Assembly (NCBI GenBank): GCA_000634215.1
Contig: JFLX01000091.1
Location: forward strand, 1 to 64,000
From: Prochlorococcus sp. scB243_495L20
Lineage (GTDB): Bacteria; Cyanobacteriota; Cyanobacteriia; PCC-6307; Cyanobiaceae
Length of the DNA: 64,000 nucleotides
Reading direction: 5' to 3'
In this document: piece by piece, positions 40,689 to 51,792 of the stretch
Layout: each line of letters begins with the position of its first letter
Numbering within the stretch: the stretch's first letter is position 1
The notes under the pieces: generated by a model
What the model saw: only the letters and a program-made list of their open reading frames with translations
What the model was told of the DNA's origin: nothing
Databases searched by the model: none
Made by a program: the position numbers and the translations under genes

Positions 40689-41990
40689 TTAAATACAACT
40701 TAATTGGCTTGCAATAATTTTGACTTCATTCAGCGAATTTATTTCATCTTTCGATCTCTCAAAATCTCCATTATTTACCTCATGAGTAATAACGACAATT
40801 TCAGCTTTATCCTCACTTGCATCAAGTTGGACAATTGATTCGATTGAAACATTATTCTTTCCAAAAATATCTCCAATCTTTCCTATGACACCTGGACTAT
40901 CAAGACAAATAATTCTAAGGTAATTTTTTTTATTTATTTGCGAAGATTCGATGATATGACAGTTTCTCCAGAAATAAAAAGATAATAATGGATCGATTGA
41001 ATTATTATTTTTTACTGAGGCGGCATGCAGATTTAATATATCTGATACCACTGATGCAGCAGTTGGGCCACTCCCTGCACCTGGACCGTACAACATTATC
41101 TCTCCAAGAGGATCAGCCTCAATCAATAAGGCATTATTAACTCCCTTAACTGTTGCCAATGGATGAGATTTTGGGATCAAAGAAGGTCCTACCCAAATAT
41201 TCAAAGCTAGTGAATCATTACTATTAATTTGTCCCCTTTCGGATAGCGCTAAAAGTTTTATTTCAAAGCCTAATTTATTGGCATATTCGATATCCTTTAG
41301 ATTAATTTTACTAATGCCCTCAGAATGAATATCCTTTCTTGTTATTTTCCCTCCAAATGCAAGTTCACTAAGAATTGAAATCTTATCAGCAGCATCATGG
41401 CCCTCAACATCTGCAGTTGGATCAAATTCTGCATATCCAAGACTTTGGGCCAATCTTAAGGTCTCCTTGTAATCAGCTTTTTCATTTGTCATCTTTGAAA
41501 GAATAAAATTTGTTGTGCCATTTATTATCCCAACCATTTTTTTTATGCTGTTACTTTTTAATGATCTTTTTAAGGGTTCAATAATAGGAATCCCCCCGCA
41601 AACTGCCGCCTCTGACAATATATAAACTCCCTCTTTAGATGCAGTTTTGTATATTTCTTCACCATATCTTGCAATGACTGCTTTATTTGCTGTAACAACA
41701 GATTTACCTAATTTTAATGATTGCAGAATGATATCTTTCGCTAAATCAACCCCACCCATTACTTCAACAATTACATCTATAGAGGGGTCATTAATTAGTT
41801 TAAATGGGTCATCAGTTAATAAATTATTATCTAGCTCAATATCCCTTTTTTTATTTAGATCTTTAACTGCTATTTTTGCAATTTCTATTTCTTTAAGAAT
41901 TGGATGTGAATCAATTTCAGAACTTAATATTTTATAAATCCCTGAACCTACAGTTCCAAAACCAACAATCCCAATTTTGCATTTTCTCAT
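40689..41990 (-). CDS. hom: Homoserine dehydrogenase
   Basis: 433 residues. NAD(P)-binding GIVGFGTVGSGIYKIL, VTANKAVIARYG, catalytic region GGIPIIEPLKRSL ... GTTNFILSKM ... DPTADVEGHDAADKISILSELAFG, and a C-terminal ACT domain (SPGVIGKIGDIFGKNNVSIESIVQLD). Reduces aspartate semialdehyde to homoserine for threonine, methionine and isoleucine. First gene of a leftward group at the start of the transporter region. The ACT domain implies feedback control, probably by threonine. Confidence 0.95.
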   Translation of the reverse strand: MRKCKIGIVGFGTVGSGIYKILSSEIDSHPILKEIEIAKIAVKDLNKKRDIELDNNLLTDDPFKLINDPSIDVIVEVMGGVDLAKDIILQSLKLGKSVVTANKAVIARYGEEIYKTASKEGVYILSEAAVCGGIPIIEPLKRSLKSNSIKKMVGIINGTTNFILSKMTNEKADYKETLRLAQSLGYAEFDPTADVEGHDAADKISILSELAFGGKITRKDIHSEGISKINLKDIEYANKLGFEIKLLALSERGQINSNDSLALNIWVGPSLIPKSHPLATVKGVNNALLIEADPLGEIMLYGPGAGSGPTAASVVSDILNLHAASVKNNNSIDPLLSFYFWRNCHIIESSQINKKNYLRIICLDSPGVIGKIGDIFGKNNVSIESIVQLDASEDKAEIVVITHEVNNGDFERSKDEINSLNEVKIIASQLSCI

Positions 41991-42034
41991 TTTTTATTTC
42001 TTTTAACTTTGAATTTAATTTTATATTATTAGGC

Positions 42035-42454
42035 CTACAAAAATTCATTTGCTTGAGACTGCATTTTCAATAGAATATTTAAAAACCCATTTGATCGTGA
42101 AGGGGTTAAGCTTGCTTTCAAGCCAGTATCTTCAATAAATTTCTTATCTATTTCAACAACTTCATTTGGTGTTAACTCACTTAATCCACTTATTAGAAAA
42201 GCCAACAAACCCTTTGTTATGAGAGCATCAGAATATCCTTCCCAAAATAATTTACCAGCTTTAATAGTTGCCTTAACAAAAACTTCTGAAACGCATCCCT
42301 TAACTTTATTTTCTTCAACAAGGATTTTACTATCTGGTTCTTTCAATTTTTTGCCTAACCACAAAATGTATTCATATTTCCTTTTGGGATCTTCTGATTT
42401 CTTCAACTTTTGTACTAATTTTGATAAATTATTGTATTTTTCCTGATTGTCCAT
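42035..42454 (-). CDS. sufE: Fe-S assembly sulfur-transfer protein SufE
   Basis: 139 residues. The sulfur-accepting Cys54 lies in KVKGCVSEV; GLLAFLISGLSELTPNEV and LKASLTPSRSNGFLNIL are family landmarks. Accepts persulfide sulfur from the SufS cysteine desulfurase and passes it to the SufBCD scaffold. The suf cluster itself is not in this window. Confidence 0.93.
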   Translation of the reverse strand: MDNQEKYNNLSKLVQKLKKSEDPKRKYEYILWLGKKLKEPDSKILVEENKVKGCVSEVFVKATIKAGKLFWEGYSDALITKGLLAFLISGLSELTPNEVVEIDKKFIEDTGLKASLTPSRSNGFLNILLKMQSQANEFL

Positions 42455-42491
42455 TTTTTAAAAATAAATTAATCATTTTATGAATCTTCTA

Positions 42492-43049
42492 TTATACAAA
42501 TATTTCTTTTTCTGTGATAAAGCCCGATAAAGGAATATCCCACTCAGCTCTTGTTAATGGAATCGTACTTACACAATTAGAAGTCAATACTCCAATGCAT
42601 GGAACATTTCTCCAGTCATTATCTCTCCTTAATTTATCAAAATAACCTCCTCCATAACCTAATCTTGTTAAATTTTTATCAACGGAAAGACATGGTACAA
42701 ATATCATACTTATTTCCAAATAACTTAATGGGGAAGAGTTATTTGGACTTAGTATCCCCTCGGAATCTTTGGTAAGAGGTTTTTCTTCCCATGGATAAAA
42801 TAACAACTCTTTTTTATCTTTACATCTAGGCAAAGCTAACCTAAATTTTTTTTTAAGACTTCTTATATCAACTTCATTTTTGAGAGGCCAATATATGCCT
42901 ATATAACCAATATTTTTATACCCCTTAACATATGAATCAATATATAATCTTACATTCTTTTCTACATTTTCTCTTTGATTAAGAGAAATCCCATCTCTTA
43001 GTTTTCTAAAAGTATTCCTCTCCAATTTCTTATTTTCAAAGATCGTCAT
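42492..43049 (-). CDS. 5-formyltetrahydrofolate cyclo-ligase
   Basis: 185 residues. Converts 5-formyl-THF to 5,10-methenyl-THF with ATP. FRKLRDGISLNQRENV, IGIYWPLKNEVDIRSL and the ATP-binding LGYGGGYFDKLR are characteristic. Nine bp downstream of ruvC on the same strand. Confidence 0.9.
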   Translation of the reverse strand: MTIFENKKLERNTFRKLRDGISLNQRENVEKNVRLYIDSYVKGYKNIGYIGIYWPLKNEVDIRSLKKKFRLALPRCKDKKELLFYPWEEKPLTKDSEGILSPNNSSPLSYLEISMIFVPCLSVDKNLTRLGYGGGYFDKLRRDNDWRNVPCIGVLTSNCVSTIPLTRAEWDIPLSGFITEKEIFV

Positions 43050-43058
43050 ATTAAATTT

Positions 43059-43532
43059 TCAGTTAAAGCCATCCTCATTTAGTTTGGTGAGTGCTATAGC
43101 CAATGCATCTGCTGAATCATCAGGTTTTGGAGGTTTGTCAAGATCTAAGTTATACATAACAGCATCAAGAATATCTTTCTTAGATGCTTTTCCAGATCCA
43201 GCAATTGTTAATTTTATCTGAGCAGGTGAATACTCACTAACATGAATTTTTTTAGAAGCCAATACCATCATAATCACGCCTCTGGCCTGCACCACACTAA
43301 TGGTAGTGCTTGATCTGTAAAAGAAAAATTTCTCTACTGCTGCTACAGTTGGGTTCCAATGATTTATTAATTCATTAAGATCTTGGAATATCTCAAAAAG
43401 TCTATCTTCTTCTTTCTTATCTTTACCTGTCTCAATAACGCCACAATCTAATAATATCTTCTTTTCATTTTCTATCTCAATTATTCCATAACCAACTCTG
43501 GCTAATCCAGGGTCAATCCCAATTATTCTCAC
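43059..43532 (-). CDS. ruvC: Holliday junction resolvase RuvC
   Basis: 157 residues. Acidic catalytic residues Asp7 ([13 protein letters not shown]), Glu67 (AAVEKFFFY) and the C-terminal pair in [14 protein letters not shown] are present. Cleaves Holliday junctions in recombination repair. Five bp after chlI. Confidence 0.95.
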   Translation of the reverse strand: MRIIGIDPGLARVGYGIIEIENEKKILLDCGVIETGKDKKEEDRLFEIFQDLNELINHWNPTVAAVEKFFFYRSSTTISVVQARGVIMMVLASKKIHVSEYSPAQIKLTIAGSGKASKKDILDAVMYNLDLDKPPKPDDSADALAIALTKLNEDGFN

Positions 43533-43537
43533 TGTTT

Positions 43538-44626
43538 TTAAGATTCAGCAGATAATTGAAATTTTGATATATTTTCTTTTTCATCTAAGTCAAATACTTT
43601 ACAAAAAGCTTGTATAACTCTTTCACCGGAATCAACTTGTTCTAAGGGATCCTTTCTAAGTCTATGTCTTAAAGAACAAGAAATAACTCTTGCTATGTCA
43701 TCTTCCTGCACTTCAGTTCTGCCCTCAAATGCTGCAATTGCCCTTGCTGATCGATTGGTAACAATATCTCCACGTAAACCATCTACATCTAGTTCTCCGC
43801 AAATTGCAGAAATATTCAATCTTAAGTCATCATCCATTTGAACAGAATTTAATATTTCTTGTGCTTTGATAACTTTTTGTTGAAGTTCATCCTGTTGTTT
43901 TTCAACACTCAATGAAAACTCATCAGGATTATCATCAAAAGAAGTTCTTTGATCAACCACTTGAACTCTTAATTCAGCATCTCTAACTGTTTTGACTTCT
44001 ACACTCATTCCAAACCTGTCCAATAATTGAGGCCTTAATTCACCTTCTTCTGGATTTCCTGAACCAATAAGGACAAACCTCGCAGGATGACGAACTGAGA
44101 CTCCCTCCCTTTCAACTGTATTCCATCCGGAAGCGGCCGAATCTAAAAGTACATCAACTAAATGATCATCAAGTAAATTCACTTCGTCAACGTATAGTAA
44201 ACCCCTATTAGCTTTTGCTAATAGACCTGGTTCGAATGCCTTAACACCTTCGCTCAAAGCCTTCTCTATATCAATGGTGCCACAAAGCCTGTCTTCAGTA
44301 GCCCCTAAAGGTAAGTCAATCATAGGTACTTGTTTTTGAATAATCTCTAGATTTTCTCCTTGAGTAATTTTTTCCAAAACTTCTTTGCTTTGTAAATCAG
44401 GATCAACTAGGGAACTATTATATGGATCGTCTTTAACAACATCGATTGCAGGCAACAAATCAGCTAATGCTCTGATTGTAGTAGACTTTCCAGTCCCTCT
44501 ATCACCCATTATCATCACTCCTCCAATTCTTGGATCAATAACATTTAACAAGAGAGCCAATTTCATTTCTTCTTGGCCAATTACTGCTGTAAAAGGAAAA
44601 ACTCTTCTTTTCTTTGTTGTAGGCAC
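43538..44626 (-). CDS. chlI: Magnesium chelatase ATPase subunit I
   Basis: 362 residues. AAA+ protein: Walker [20 protein letters not shown], Walker [18 protein letters not shown], sensor [21 protein letters not shown]. With ChlD and ChlH it inserts Mg into protoporphyrin IX for chlorophyll synthesis. chlI, ruvC and the folate gene run leftwards with tight spacing and are probably one operon. Confidence 0.97.
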   Translation of the reverse strand: MPTTKKRRVFPFTAVIGQEEMKLALLLNVIDPRIGGVMIMGDRGTGKSTTIRALADLLPAIDVVKDDPYNSSLVDPDLQSKEVLEKITQGENLEIIQKQVPMIDLPLGATEDRLCGTIDIEKALSEGVKAFEPGLLAKANRGLLYVDEVNLLDDHLVDVLLDSAASGWNTVEREGVSVRHPARFVLIGSGNPEEGELRPQLLDRFGMSVEVKTVRDAELRVQVVDQRTSFDDNPDEFSLSVEKQQDELQQKVIKAQEILNSVQMDDDLRLNISAICGELDVDGLRGDIVTNRSARAIAAFEGRTEVQEDDIARVISCSLRHRLRKDPLEQVDSGERVIQAFCKVFDLDEKENISKFQLSAES

Positions 44627-44699
44627 AGTTTTAGTTTTCTTAAGTATTCAAATAATCAATAGATGCTACTTCAGAAAATGTTTTTAGTAAATATCCCTA

Positions 44700-45497
44700 T
44701 CAAATTAAAACAAGAAGTAAATAATAACTAATCAAATTTATACTTACCTTATTTTTTTTTGAATTGTTCAAGAACCAGTTTATTTGATGGACAATTCCTC
44801 TTAAAACATTTATTTCGTGCATTGATGTATTTGTCCTCAAAATAAAATTCTTAAATTTTCTGATTTTTGCCTTGGAGGTATGTTTTAAGAGATATCCAAC
44901 TCGTAAAAGAATTTCCTCTATCTCCACAAATGTGTCATGTACTTCTTTTGATGATGCCAAGTTAAAAACTTTTAATTCATTATTTAAATTCTTCTTAGAA
45001 GACTTATTTAATTCATACAAAACTATTGAAACAGCGTGAGAAAGATTTAATGAAGGATTATTCTGAGAAGTTGGAATATTAAAAGTTTTATTTGCTAGAA
45101 GTAATTCACTGTTTGTTAAACCTCTATCTTCTCTTCCAAATATAATTGCTAAATTATTTATCTTCTTAAAGGAAAAAGTCCAATCAAATATATCTTCAGA
45201 AGATACAAAAAATGAATCTTTATTTACATCAATCCTTCCACAAGATGCAAGAACCAAATCACAGTCAAAAATAGCATTTTCAAGATTGCAAAAAATCTTA
45301 CAATTATCAAGAAATTTTTGACCTTTAAGGGCCATTTTTTTTGCATCTAAAGAGAATATATCGCATTTTGGAGAAACAATTCTTAATTCATCAACTTCAA
45401 AGTTGGAGCATAATCTAGCAACGCTCCCTACATTTAAAGGGCCATTTGGTTCAACTAATATTACCTTTAAATTAGAAAAATTTTTCCCCAAAATCAT
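44700..45497 (-). CDS. TrmJ-like SpoU-family RNA 2'-O-methyltransferase
   Basis: 265 residues. KVILVEPNGPLNVGSVARLCSNF (motif 1), IIFGREDRGLTNSELLLAN (motif 2) and NLSHAVSIVLYEL (motif 3) form the SPOUT trefoil knot, in TrmJ-like order. Likely methylates tRNA position 32 using SAM; the exact target is not visible. It starts 4 bases inside the cytochrome gene's stop (ATGA overlap). Confidence 0.88.
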   Translation of the reverse strand: MILGKNFSNLKVILVEPNGPLNVGSVARLCSNFEVDELRIVSPKCDIFSLDAKKMALKGQKFLDNCKIFCNLENAIFDCDLVLASCGRIDVNKDSFFVSSEDIFDWTFSFKKINNLAIIFGREDRGLTNSELLLANKTFNIPTSQNNPSLNLSHAVSIVLYELNKSSKKNLNNELKVFNLASSKEVHDTFVEIEEILLRVGYLLKHTSKAKIRKFKNFILRTNTSMHEINVLRGIVHQINWFLNNSKKNKVSINLISYYLLLVLI

Positions 45498-45880
45498 TCA
45501 AGGCTATGAAGATATTTTAATAAATTGGACATATTTACAGGATCAATTTCAAAACTTGGCATAGGAGGAGTTAGGCCTCCAGTAACTTGTTTTATTATCT
45601 CTTTATCATTCAAACGTTGAGTTATTGAGTGTAAGTCTGGCCCAACTAATCCTCTCGCTGTAATTCCATGACATCCGACACAATTCATCTTAAAAAGAGC
45701 ATCTCCTTCCTCAGCAGAGCCATTAAGCTCAAGAGTTTCAATAATGTATTTATTATTTTCTTGATGATTAACGAAAAATATTGAAAAACAAATCAATAAA
45801 ACTCCTAATAAAATAAAAACAATTTTTAAGAATACTCTTTTAAAGTCTCTTTCTGCTGCAGTTGATGAAGATGTTGACAC
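45494..45880 (-). CDS. cytM: Membrane-anchored c-type cytochrome (cytochrome cM-like)
   Basis: 128 residues. N-terminal helix ([22 protein letters not shown]) uncleaved, then the heme motif CVGCH (Cys67, Cys70, His71), [14 protein letters not shown] and the distal Met107 in [10 protein letters not shown]. The size and anchor match cytochrome cM of cyanobacteria, reported to divert electrons between photosynthetic and respiratory chains. Adjacent to petG, divergently. Confidence 0.85.
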   Translation of the reverse strand: MSTSSSTAAERDFKRVFLKIVFILLGVLLICFSIFFVNHQENNKYIIETLELNGSAEEGDALFKMNCVGCHGITARGLVGPDLHSITQRLNDKEIIKQVTGGLTPPMPSFEIDPVNMSNLLKYLHSLE

Positions 45881-45935
45881 AAAAAATAGTCTCTATGTAA
45901 CAATTGTGGATAAGAAATTCAAAAAAGGCAAAAAA

Positions 45936-46055
45936 ATGATCGAGCCTCTTCTATGTGGAATTGTTTTAGGTTTAGTTCCAATAACTCTTCTTGGATTATT
46001 CGTAAGTGCATGGAATCAGTACAGAAGAGGTTCAGGAATGCTGGACATTGATTAA
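45936..46055 (+). CDS. petG: Cytochrome b6f complex subunit PetG
   Basis: 39 residues from ATG 45936: [15 protein letters not shown] followed by a helix and the conserved tail [14 protein letters not shown]. Near-identical to known PetG. Small subunit needed for b6f assembly or stability. Its last 24 bp overlap, antisense, the 3' end of rsmD. Confidence 0.97.
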   Translation: MIEPLLCGIVLGLVPITLLGLFVSAWNQYRRGSGMLDID

Positions 46056-46631
46056 AAATGTTAATCTTGACTGCCCATAATTTCTTACATCTATAGTTTC
46101 CCACAAAGTACTTTTTTTAATGAAAAGGTTTGGAGAATGTTCACAAATAACTGTTGAATCTTTTTTTAAAAAATTACAATTGAATAATTGATTTAAAACT
46201 AATTCATGGAAATCCACATCGTAGGGAGGATCTAGATAAACAAAATCAAATTTTAATTTATTTAAATCCATATTTCTAGATGATAAATTTCTATCATAAT
46301 TTGGTTTTGTCCATTTCAAAACGTCTTTACAAATAACTTCGATATCATTTCTCCTATTCTCTATGTTCTCCATCGAGAGTAAATTTTCTGAACAAATTTT
46401 TGAGTTGATTTTGTTTTTTTCAATTGCAAGTATTTTGCTTGCCCCGTGATTATAGGCTTCACAAGATATGGCCCCTGTGCCACTAAATAAATCTAACCAG
46501 TTACTATTTTCAACTCTATTGTTCAATATATTAAATATTGCCTCTCTTACTCTTAAAGTTGTAGGTCTGGTATAAGAATTATTTGGACTTTGGAGTTTTT
46601 TACCACCTATTAATCTTAAGTTAGTCTTCAT
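46032..46631 (-). CDS. rsmD: 16S rRNA (guanine-N2)-methyltransferase RsmD
   Basis: 199 residues. [11 protein letters not shown] and [15 protein letters not shown] at the N-terminus, SAM-binding [20 protein letters not shown], and the catalytic YLDPPYD. Methylates G966 of 16S rRNA (E. coli numbering) during 30S assembly. Follows hisH by 13 bp and overlaps petG tail-to-tail. Confidence 0.93.
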   Translation of the reverse strand: MKTNLRLIGGKKLQSPNNSYTRPTTLRVREAIFNILNNRVENSNWLDLFSGTGAISCEAYNHGASKILAIEKNKINSKICSENLLSMENIENRRNDIEVICKDVLKWTKPNYDRNLSSRNMDLNKLKFDFVYLDPPYDVDFHELVLNQLFNCNFLKKDSTVICEHSPNLFIKKSTLWETIDVRNYGQSRLTFLINVQHS

Positions 46632-46644
46632 TCCTAAGCATCTG

Positions 46645-47262
46645 TTATTGAATCTTACTAAGCCATCTTCTCAAAAGTTTTTCCCCGGTTTTTCCGGATT
46701 TTTCCGGATGAAACTGACAGGCCAATAAATTATCATTCTCAATCATTGCTGTTAATTTTTCAGAGCCATAATTAACCTGAGCAGCAATAATATTTAGGTC
46801 ATCTGGGATTGCATGATAGGAATGTACAAAATAGACCCAATTATTTAATTCTTCAAGCCCAAATAAAGTATTTTTTTTTGTTGGTAAAAGTTGACACCAA
46901 CCCATGTGTGGGATTCTTTGGTTAACAATATTGGGTATTTTTTCTATTTTTCCTTTTAAAATTCCCAGCCCTTGAACTTTTCCTTCATCGCTAGATTCAA
47001 AAAGGAGTTGAAGACCTAAACATATCCCAAAAAAGGACTTCCCACTTTTAATCCAATTTTTCAAATCTGTTATCAAATCAGTATTTATAAGATTATTCAT
47101 CGCTGGATCAAATGATCCAACCCCAGGAAGTATTATCGCCTTACAATGCCTGGAATCATTAAAGTTTTTAATTAATATAATTTCTTCTCCAAGACTTTCT
47201 AGAGATTTTGTTACAGAATGAATATTACCCATTCCATAGTCTATTAGTCCAATTTTATGCAA
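46645..47262 (-). CDS. hisH: Imidazole glycerol phosphate synthase glutaminase subunit
   Basis: 205 residues. Class I glutaminase: IDYGMGNIHSVTKSL, LPGVGSFDPAM, nucleophile Cys81 in FFGICLGLQLLFESS, and His-x-Glu in ACQFHPEKSG. Supplies ammonia to HisF in histidine synthesis. Follows trxA by 11 bp. Confidence 0.95.
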   Translation of the reverse strand: MHKIGLIDYGMGNIHSVTKSLESLGEEIILIKNFNDSRHCKAIILPGVGSFDPAMNNLINTDLITDLKNWIKSGKSFFGICLGLQLLFESSDEGKVQGLGILKGKIEKIPNIVNQRIPHMGWCQLLPTKKNTLFGLEELNNWVYFVHSYHAIPDDLNIIAAQVNYGSEKLTAMIENDNLLACQFHPEKSGKTGEKLLRRWLSKIQ

Positions 47263-47273
47263 AGCCTTTAAAT

Positions 47274-47597
47274 TTATAAATGCTTAGTTAAAGTGCTCGA
47301 AAGAGTTGCTTTTGGCACAGCTCCAACAACGGTATCAACCTTTTGACCTCCTTTAAAGATCATTAATGTAGGAATGCTTCTAATTCCGTATTGACTAGCT
47401 ACATTTGGATTCTCATCTGTGTTTAATTTAAAAACTTTAATTTTACCTTCAAAGTCTTTTGAGATTTCTTCTACAACTGGAGCGACCATCCTACATGGAC
47501 CGCACCATGGTGCCCAAAAATCAACCAATACTGGTAGATCACTTTGCAGTACATCCTTGTCAAATGAAGAATCAGTTACGGCTGGAGCTGATGACAT
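47274..47597 (-). CDS. trxA: Thioredoxin (m-type)
   Basis: 107 residues with the active site WCGPC (Cys32, Cys35), [29 protein letters not shown] and the cis-Pro76 loop. Redox regulation of photosynthetic and metabolic enzymes. It lies downstream of Yfr1 and guaB3, the conserved cyanobacterial order. Confidence 0.96.
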   Translation of the reverse strand: MSSAPAVTDSSFDKDVLQSDLPVLVDFWAPWCGPCRMVAPVVEEISKDFEGKIKVFKLNTDENPNVASQYGIRSIPTLMIFKGGQKVDTVVGAVPKATLSSTLTKHL

Positions 47598-47688
47598 AAT
47601 TTAAGTATTCCTTTTTGAAAATTTAGCAGGCAATTCTTTTAAGTGATGATTTCATTACAGATAAAATAATATAAGTAACAAAATATCT

Positions 47689-47743
47689 AAAAAAGCCCGA
47701 TTAATCGGGCGATTTAGTGTGTGAGGAGTATGGAGTTTCCCCC
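47689..47743 (-). ncRNA. yfr1: Small RNA Yfr1
   Basis: ~54 nt on the minus strand: a 5' hairpin GGGGAAACTCC (complement of ~47732-47743), the single-stranded core ACTCCTCACACACT (complement of 47716-47729) and a terminator GCCCGATTAATCGGGC (47695-47710) with U-run. Sequence, length and the guaB-trxA location are those of the pan-cyanobacterial Yfr1, known to repress outer-membrane porin-like mRNAs by base-pairing with its CU-rich core. Confidence 0.96.
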
Positions 47744-47827
47744 ATCATTTCATAATAACTCTTAATTAGAAATTTTTTCAATTTAATACTTAATTCACTA
47801 AGGTTTGATAATTTTGCTCTAAATGAA

Positions 47828-48991
47828 TTACTTCCCCATCCCAAGCTGCTGAGCTTTTTGATAAACCTTACCTTCTGTGAGAAGAGATGGTGCTATAACT
47901 ATTTCAACTTCTTGCATTTCTTTAATATTTTTTGCCCCAAGTGTGCTCATTGAGGTTCTAATGGCTCCTAATAAATTATGTGTCCCATCATCAAGTAAGG
48001 CAGGGCCTTTAATTATTCTTTCTAAGGATCCGGTAGAACCAACTTCAATTCTTGTGCCCCTTGGCAATACTGGACTTGGAGTAGCCATACCCCAGTGAAA
48101 TCCCCTACCTGGAGCGTTTGAGGATTTAGCTATTGGGGATCCAATCATTACAGCATCTGCTCCACATGCCAAACATTTACAGATATCTCCACCCGTTACA
48201 ATTCCCCCATCACCAATAATAGGAATGTAACGACCACTTTCTTTAAAGTAATCATTTCTTGCCGCACTACAATTAGCAATTGCAGTTGCTTGAGGTATTC
48301 CAATTCCTAATACTCCTCTTGATGTACATGCCGCTCCAGGTCCTATCCCAACCATTAGTCCTGCAACTCCAGCATCCATGAGAAGCTTTGCAACTTCGTA
48401 AGTAACACAATTTCCCGCTACAACTGGGACATTCATAGATTGGCAGAGATCTTTAATATTTAAGGATTCCTTACCTTCCATACCAAGATGTTCAGTTGAA
48501 ACAACTGTTCCTTGAAGAAAAAATAAATCTATATTGGAATTATTAAGTGTTTCTTTAAACTTTATAGCAGCCTGAGGAGTCCCACTAAAAGCAGCTATAC
48601 CTCCTCCTTCTTTGACCTCATTTATTCTTTGTAAAATCAATTCCTCCTTGACGGGTTCACTGTATATCTCCTGCATTAACGGAACGAAATCATTCTTCCC
48701 GACTGATGCTATTTGATTCAATATTTTATCAGGATTTTCATATCTTGTTTGTATGCCTTCCATATTAATAACCCCTATGGAACCTAATTTTGTGAGTTCT
48801 ACAGCCGTATTGACATCTACAACACTGTCCATGGCGCTAGCTACGATAGGAACTTCTCTTTTGAAATCACCTATTGACCAAGAAGGATCAGTCAAATCGT
48901 AATCAAGTGTCCTATTACCAGGGACTAAAGCTATTTCATCAATACCATAAGCCCTTTTGACTTTTTTATTTAAACCAAGTTCAATATTCAC
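47828..48991 (-). CDS. guaB: GuaB3-family IMP dehydrogenase-like protein
   Basis: 387 residues, with no CBS domains, as in GuaB3-type proteins rather than the ~490-residue canonical enzyme. AYGIDEIALVPGNRTLD starts the TIM barrel; GIGPGAACTSRGVLGIGIPQ carries the catalytic Cys loop and GDGGIVTGGDICKCLACGADAVMIGSP the phosphate-binding part. Likely IMP to XMP in guanine nucleotide synthesis. Often named guaB in cyanobacterial genomes; a separate canonical guaB may exist. Confidence 0.92.
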   Translation of the reverse strand: MNIELGLNKKVKRAYGIDEIALVPGNRTLDYDLTDPSWSIGDFKREVPIVASAMDSVVDVNTAVELTKLGSIGVINMEGIQTRYENPDKILNQIASVGKNDFVPLMQEIYSEPVKEELILQRINEVKEGGGIAAFSGTPQAAIKFKETLNNSNIDLFFLQGTVVSTEHLGMEGKESLNIKDLCQSMNVPVVAGNCVTYEVAKLLMDAGVAGLMVGIGPGAACTSRGVLGIGIPQATAIANCSAARNDYFKESGRYIPIIGDGGIVTGGDICKCLACGADAVMIGSPIAKSSNAPGRGFHWGMATPSPVLPRGTRIEVGSTGSLERIIKGPALLDDGTHNLLGAIRTSMSTLGAKNIKEMQEVEIVIAPSLLTEGKVYQKAQQLGMGK

Positions 48992-49171
48992 GGAAATTTT
49001 CTCTTTATTTTGAATAAATTAACAACTAAAGGGGTAATAAGCCAAGGTTTATTTAAAAACAAAAGGTTTTATTTTGATTTGTGTGTAAATGTGAGTATTT
49101 GGGAATTAAATAAATATTTTTTTTTATTCATTATGACAATCAGCGATTATTATTAAAAAAAGGATTTTTAC

Positions 49172-51769
49172 ATGTCTGATATTTTAGATTCTGATAACTC
49201 AGGATTAAGTGAAGATAATGACCGAATTATTCAGACTGACCTAAGAAACGAGATGTCTCGCTCGTATCTTGAGTATGCAATGAGCGTTATCGTCGGTCGT
49301 GCACTTCCAGATGCAAGAGATGGATTAAAACCTGTTCATAGAAGAATTCTTTATGCAATGTATGAACTTGGTTTAACTAGCGGTAGACCATACAGAAAAT
49401 GTGCAAGAGTTGTTGGAGAAGTACTAGGCAAATACCACCCCCATGGCGATACTGCTGTTTATGATGCTTTGGTTAGGATGGCTCAGGATTTCTCTATGAG
49501 GATGCCACTCATAGATGGCCATGGAAACTTTGGTTCTGTTGATAACGACCCTCCAGCAGCAATGAGATATACAGAATCTCGTTTAAAGTCTCTTACAGAT
49601 GAAAGTTTATTAGAGGATATTGAATCTGAAACTGTGGATTTCGCCGATAATTTTGACGGTTCTCAGCAAGAACCAACAGTTTTACCTGCTAGGATTCCTC
49701 AACTACTACTAAATGGATCATCTGGAATAGCAGTAGGAATGGCAACTAATATTCCACCTCATAACTTAGGGGAATTAATTAATGGTCTTAAATCAATCAT
49801 CAATAACCCTTCGATAGAAGATAGAGAACTTTTTGAAATAATTAAGGGTCCTGATTTCCCCACAGGTGGTCAAATCTTAGGGAGAGATGGTATCAGAGAA
49901 ACTTTCAAGACTGGGAGGGGTTCAATAACCATGAGAGGTGTAGCAAATATTGAGCAAATTAAATCCAGTGGTAGAGCAGAAAAAGATGCAGTAATAATTA
50001 CAGAGCTCCCATTTCAAACTAATAAAGCGGCATTGATAGAAAGAATTGCTGACTTGGTTAATGAAAAAAAATTAGAGGGTATTTCTGATATTAGAGATGA
50101 AAGTGATCGAGAAGGCATGAGGATTGTTATTGAACTAAAAAGGGACGCCTACCCACAAGTAGTTTTAAATAATTTATTTAAGTTAACACCTCTACAAAAT
50201 AATTTTAGTGCAAATATCCTTGCTTTAGTAAAAGGAGAGCCCACAACACTTTCACTCAGGAAAATGTTAGATGTATTTCTAGACTTCAGAGTGGAGACAA
50301 TAAGGCGAAGAACAGGATTTTTATTAAAAAAGGCTGAAGAGAGGGATCACATTGTAAAAGGTCTTTTATTAGCATTGGGTGCTATGGATGAGATTATTAA
50401 TCTCATAAGATCAGCAAAAGATACAGTTTCAGCCAAAGAAAAATTACAAACTGATCATGAGTTATCTGCCACACAGGCAGAAGCTATATTACAAATGCAA
50501 TTAAGAAGATTAACAGCACTAGAGGCAGATAAAATCAAAGGGGAACATCATGAGTTAACTAGAAAAATCAACTTATATCAGGAAATATTGAATAGTAAAG
50601 AAAGAATTTTTGAAATTATTCTTGAAGAACTTAATAAAATCGATGAAAGATTTTCTTCTCCAAGAAAAACAGAAATCCTTGATTTAGGTGGTGGTCTAGA
50701 TGATATTGATCTTATCGCTAATGACAGATCTGTAGTTTTATTAACTGAAACAGGATATTTAAAAAGAATGCCTGTTAATGAATTCGAATCTACAAGTCGT
50801 GGGTCTAGAGGGAAAGCTGGAACAAAGACACAAGAAGATGATGAAGTAAAACTATTTATAAGCTGTAATGATCATGATACTCTTTTGCTTTTTAGTGATA
50901 GAGGGGTATCTTATGCTCTGCCAGCATATAGAGTTCCCATGAGTAGCCGAACAGCTAAAGGTACACCATCAGTTCAACTTCTCCCAATACCAAGAGAAGA
51001 AAAGATAACCTCGCTAGTTGCTGTAGATTCTTTTGATAACGATTGTTATCTACTAATGCTAACCAAGGCTGGATTTATAAAAAGAACTTCACTTTCTGCT
51101 TTCTCAAAAATTCGATCAAATGGTTTAATAGCAATAAATCTTGAGGATGGAGACGCTTTAACTTGGGTTAGATTATCAAAAGAAGGTGACAGTGTTTTGA
51201 TTGGGTCAAGAGCAGGCATGGCGATTCATTTCAGACTAGATATTAACGAGTTAAGGCCATTAGGCAGGACGGCAAGGGGGGTTAAATCAATGAATCTTAG
51301 AAAAGGAGACAATCTTGTATCTATGGATGTTTTAACATCTGATTTGGTTGATCAATTAGCTAAAAGTGAAGATCTCACGAAAGAGTCTGATGAAAATCTT
51401 GAAGTTAACTCTTCAGAGGGACCTTGGGTACTAATAGCCAGTGCATTTGGACTAGGCAAAAGAGTACCTGTAACCCAATTTAGATTACAAAAAAGAGCAG
51501 GCATGGGTTTGAGAGCGATAAAATTCAGAATTAAAGATGATGTATTAGTCTGTTTGAAGGTCCTTGGAGAAGGGGAAGAATTACTTTTTGTGTCCGAAAA
51601 AGGCGTGATAGTAAGAACAAACGCAGATAAAATATCGCAGCAATCAAGAGCCGCTACTGGAGTAAAATTACAAAGATTAGATGAGGGTGATCATTTATCA
51701 GAAGTTGTATTAGTCCCACATGAACAAAGACAAGAAACTGACCAATTCAACCAAGGCAAAGAAAATTAA
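49172..51769 (+). CDS. gyrA: DNA gyrase subunit A
   Basis: 865 residues. N-terminal breakage-reunion domain: [51 protein letters not shown], catalytic Tyr133 in AAMRYTE. The C-terminal beta-pinwheel contains the GyrA box-like [12 protein letters not shown] plus repeats such as [11 protein letters not shown] and [11 protein letters not shown]. The GyrA box supports gyrase over topoisomerase IV. Divergent from guaB. Confidence 0.96.
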   Translation: MSDILDSDNSGLSEDNDRIIQTDLRNEMSRSYLEYAMSVIVGRALPDARDGLKPVHRRILYAMYELGLTSGRPYRKCARVVGEVLGKYHPHGDTAVYDALVRMAQDFSMRMPLIDGHGNFGSVDNDPPAAMRYTESRLKSLTDESLLEDIESETVDFADNFDGSQQEPTVLPARIPQLLLNGSSGIAVGMATNIPPHNLGELINGLKSIINNPSIEDRELFEIIKGPDFPTGGQILGRDGIRETFKTGRGSITMRGVANIEQIKSSGRAEKDAVIITELPFQTNKAALIERIADLVNEKKLEGISDIRDESDREGMRIVIELKRDAYPQVVLNNLFKLTPLQNNFSANILALVKGEPTTLSLRKMLDVFLDFRVETIRRRTGFLLKKAEERDHIVKGLLLALGAMDEIINLIRSAKDTVSAKEKLQTDHELSATQAEAILQMQLRRLTALEADKIKGEHHELTRKINLYQEILNSKERIFEIILEELNKIDERFSSPRKTEILDLGGGLDDIDLIANDRSVVLLTETGYLKRMPVNEFESTSRGSRGKAGTKTQEDDEVKLFISCNDHDTLLLFSDRGVSYALPAYRVPMSSRTAKGTPSVQLLPIPREEKITSLVAVDSFDNDCYLLMLTKAGFIKRTSLSAFSKIRSNGLIAINLEDGDALTWVRLSKEGDSVLIGSRAGMAIHFRLDINELRPLGRTARGVKSMNLRKGDNLVSMDVLTSDLVDQLAKSEDLTKESDENLEVNSSEGPWVLIASAFGLGKRVPVTQFRLQKRAGMGLRAIKFRIKDDVLVCLKVLGEGEELLFVSEKGVIVRTNADKISQQSRAATGVKLQRLDEGDHLSEVVLVPHEQRQETDQFNQGKEN

Positions 51770-51792
51770 AAAAAAATAACTTATTATAATAT

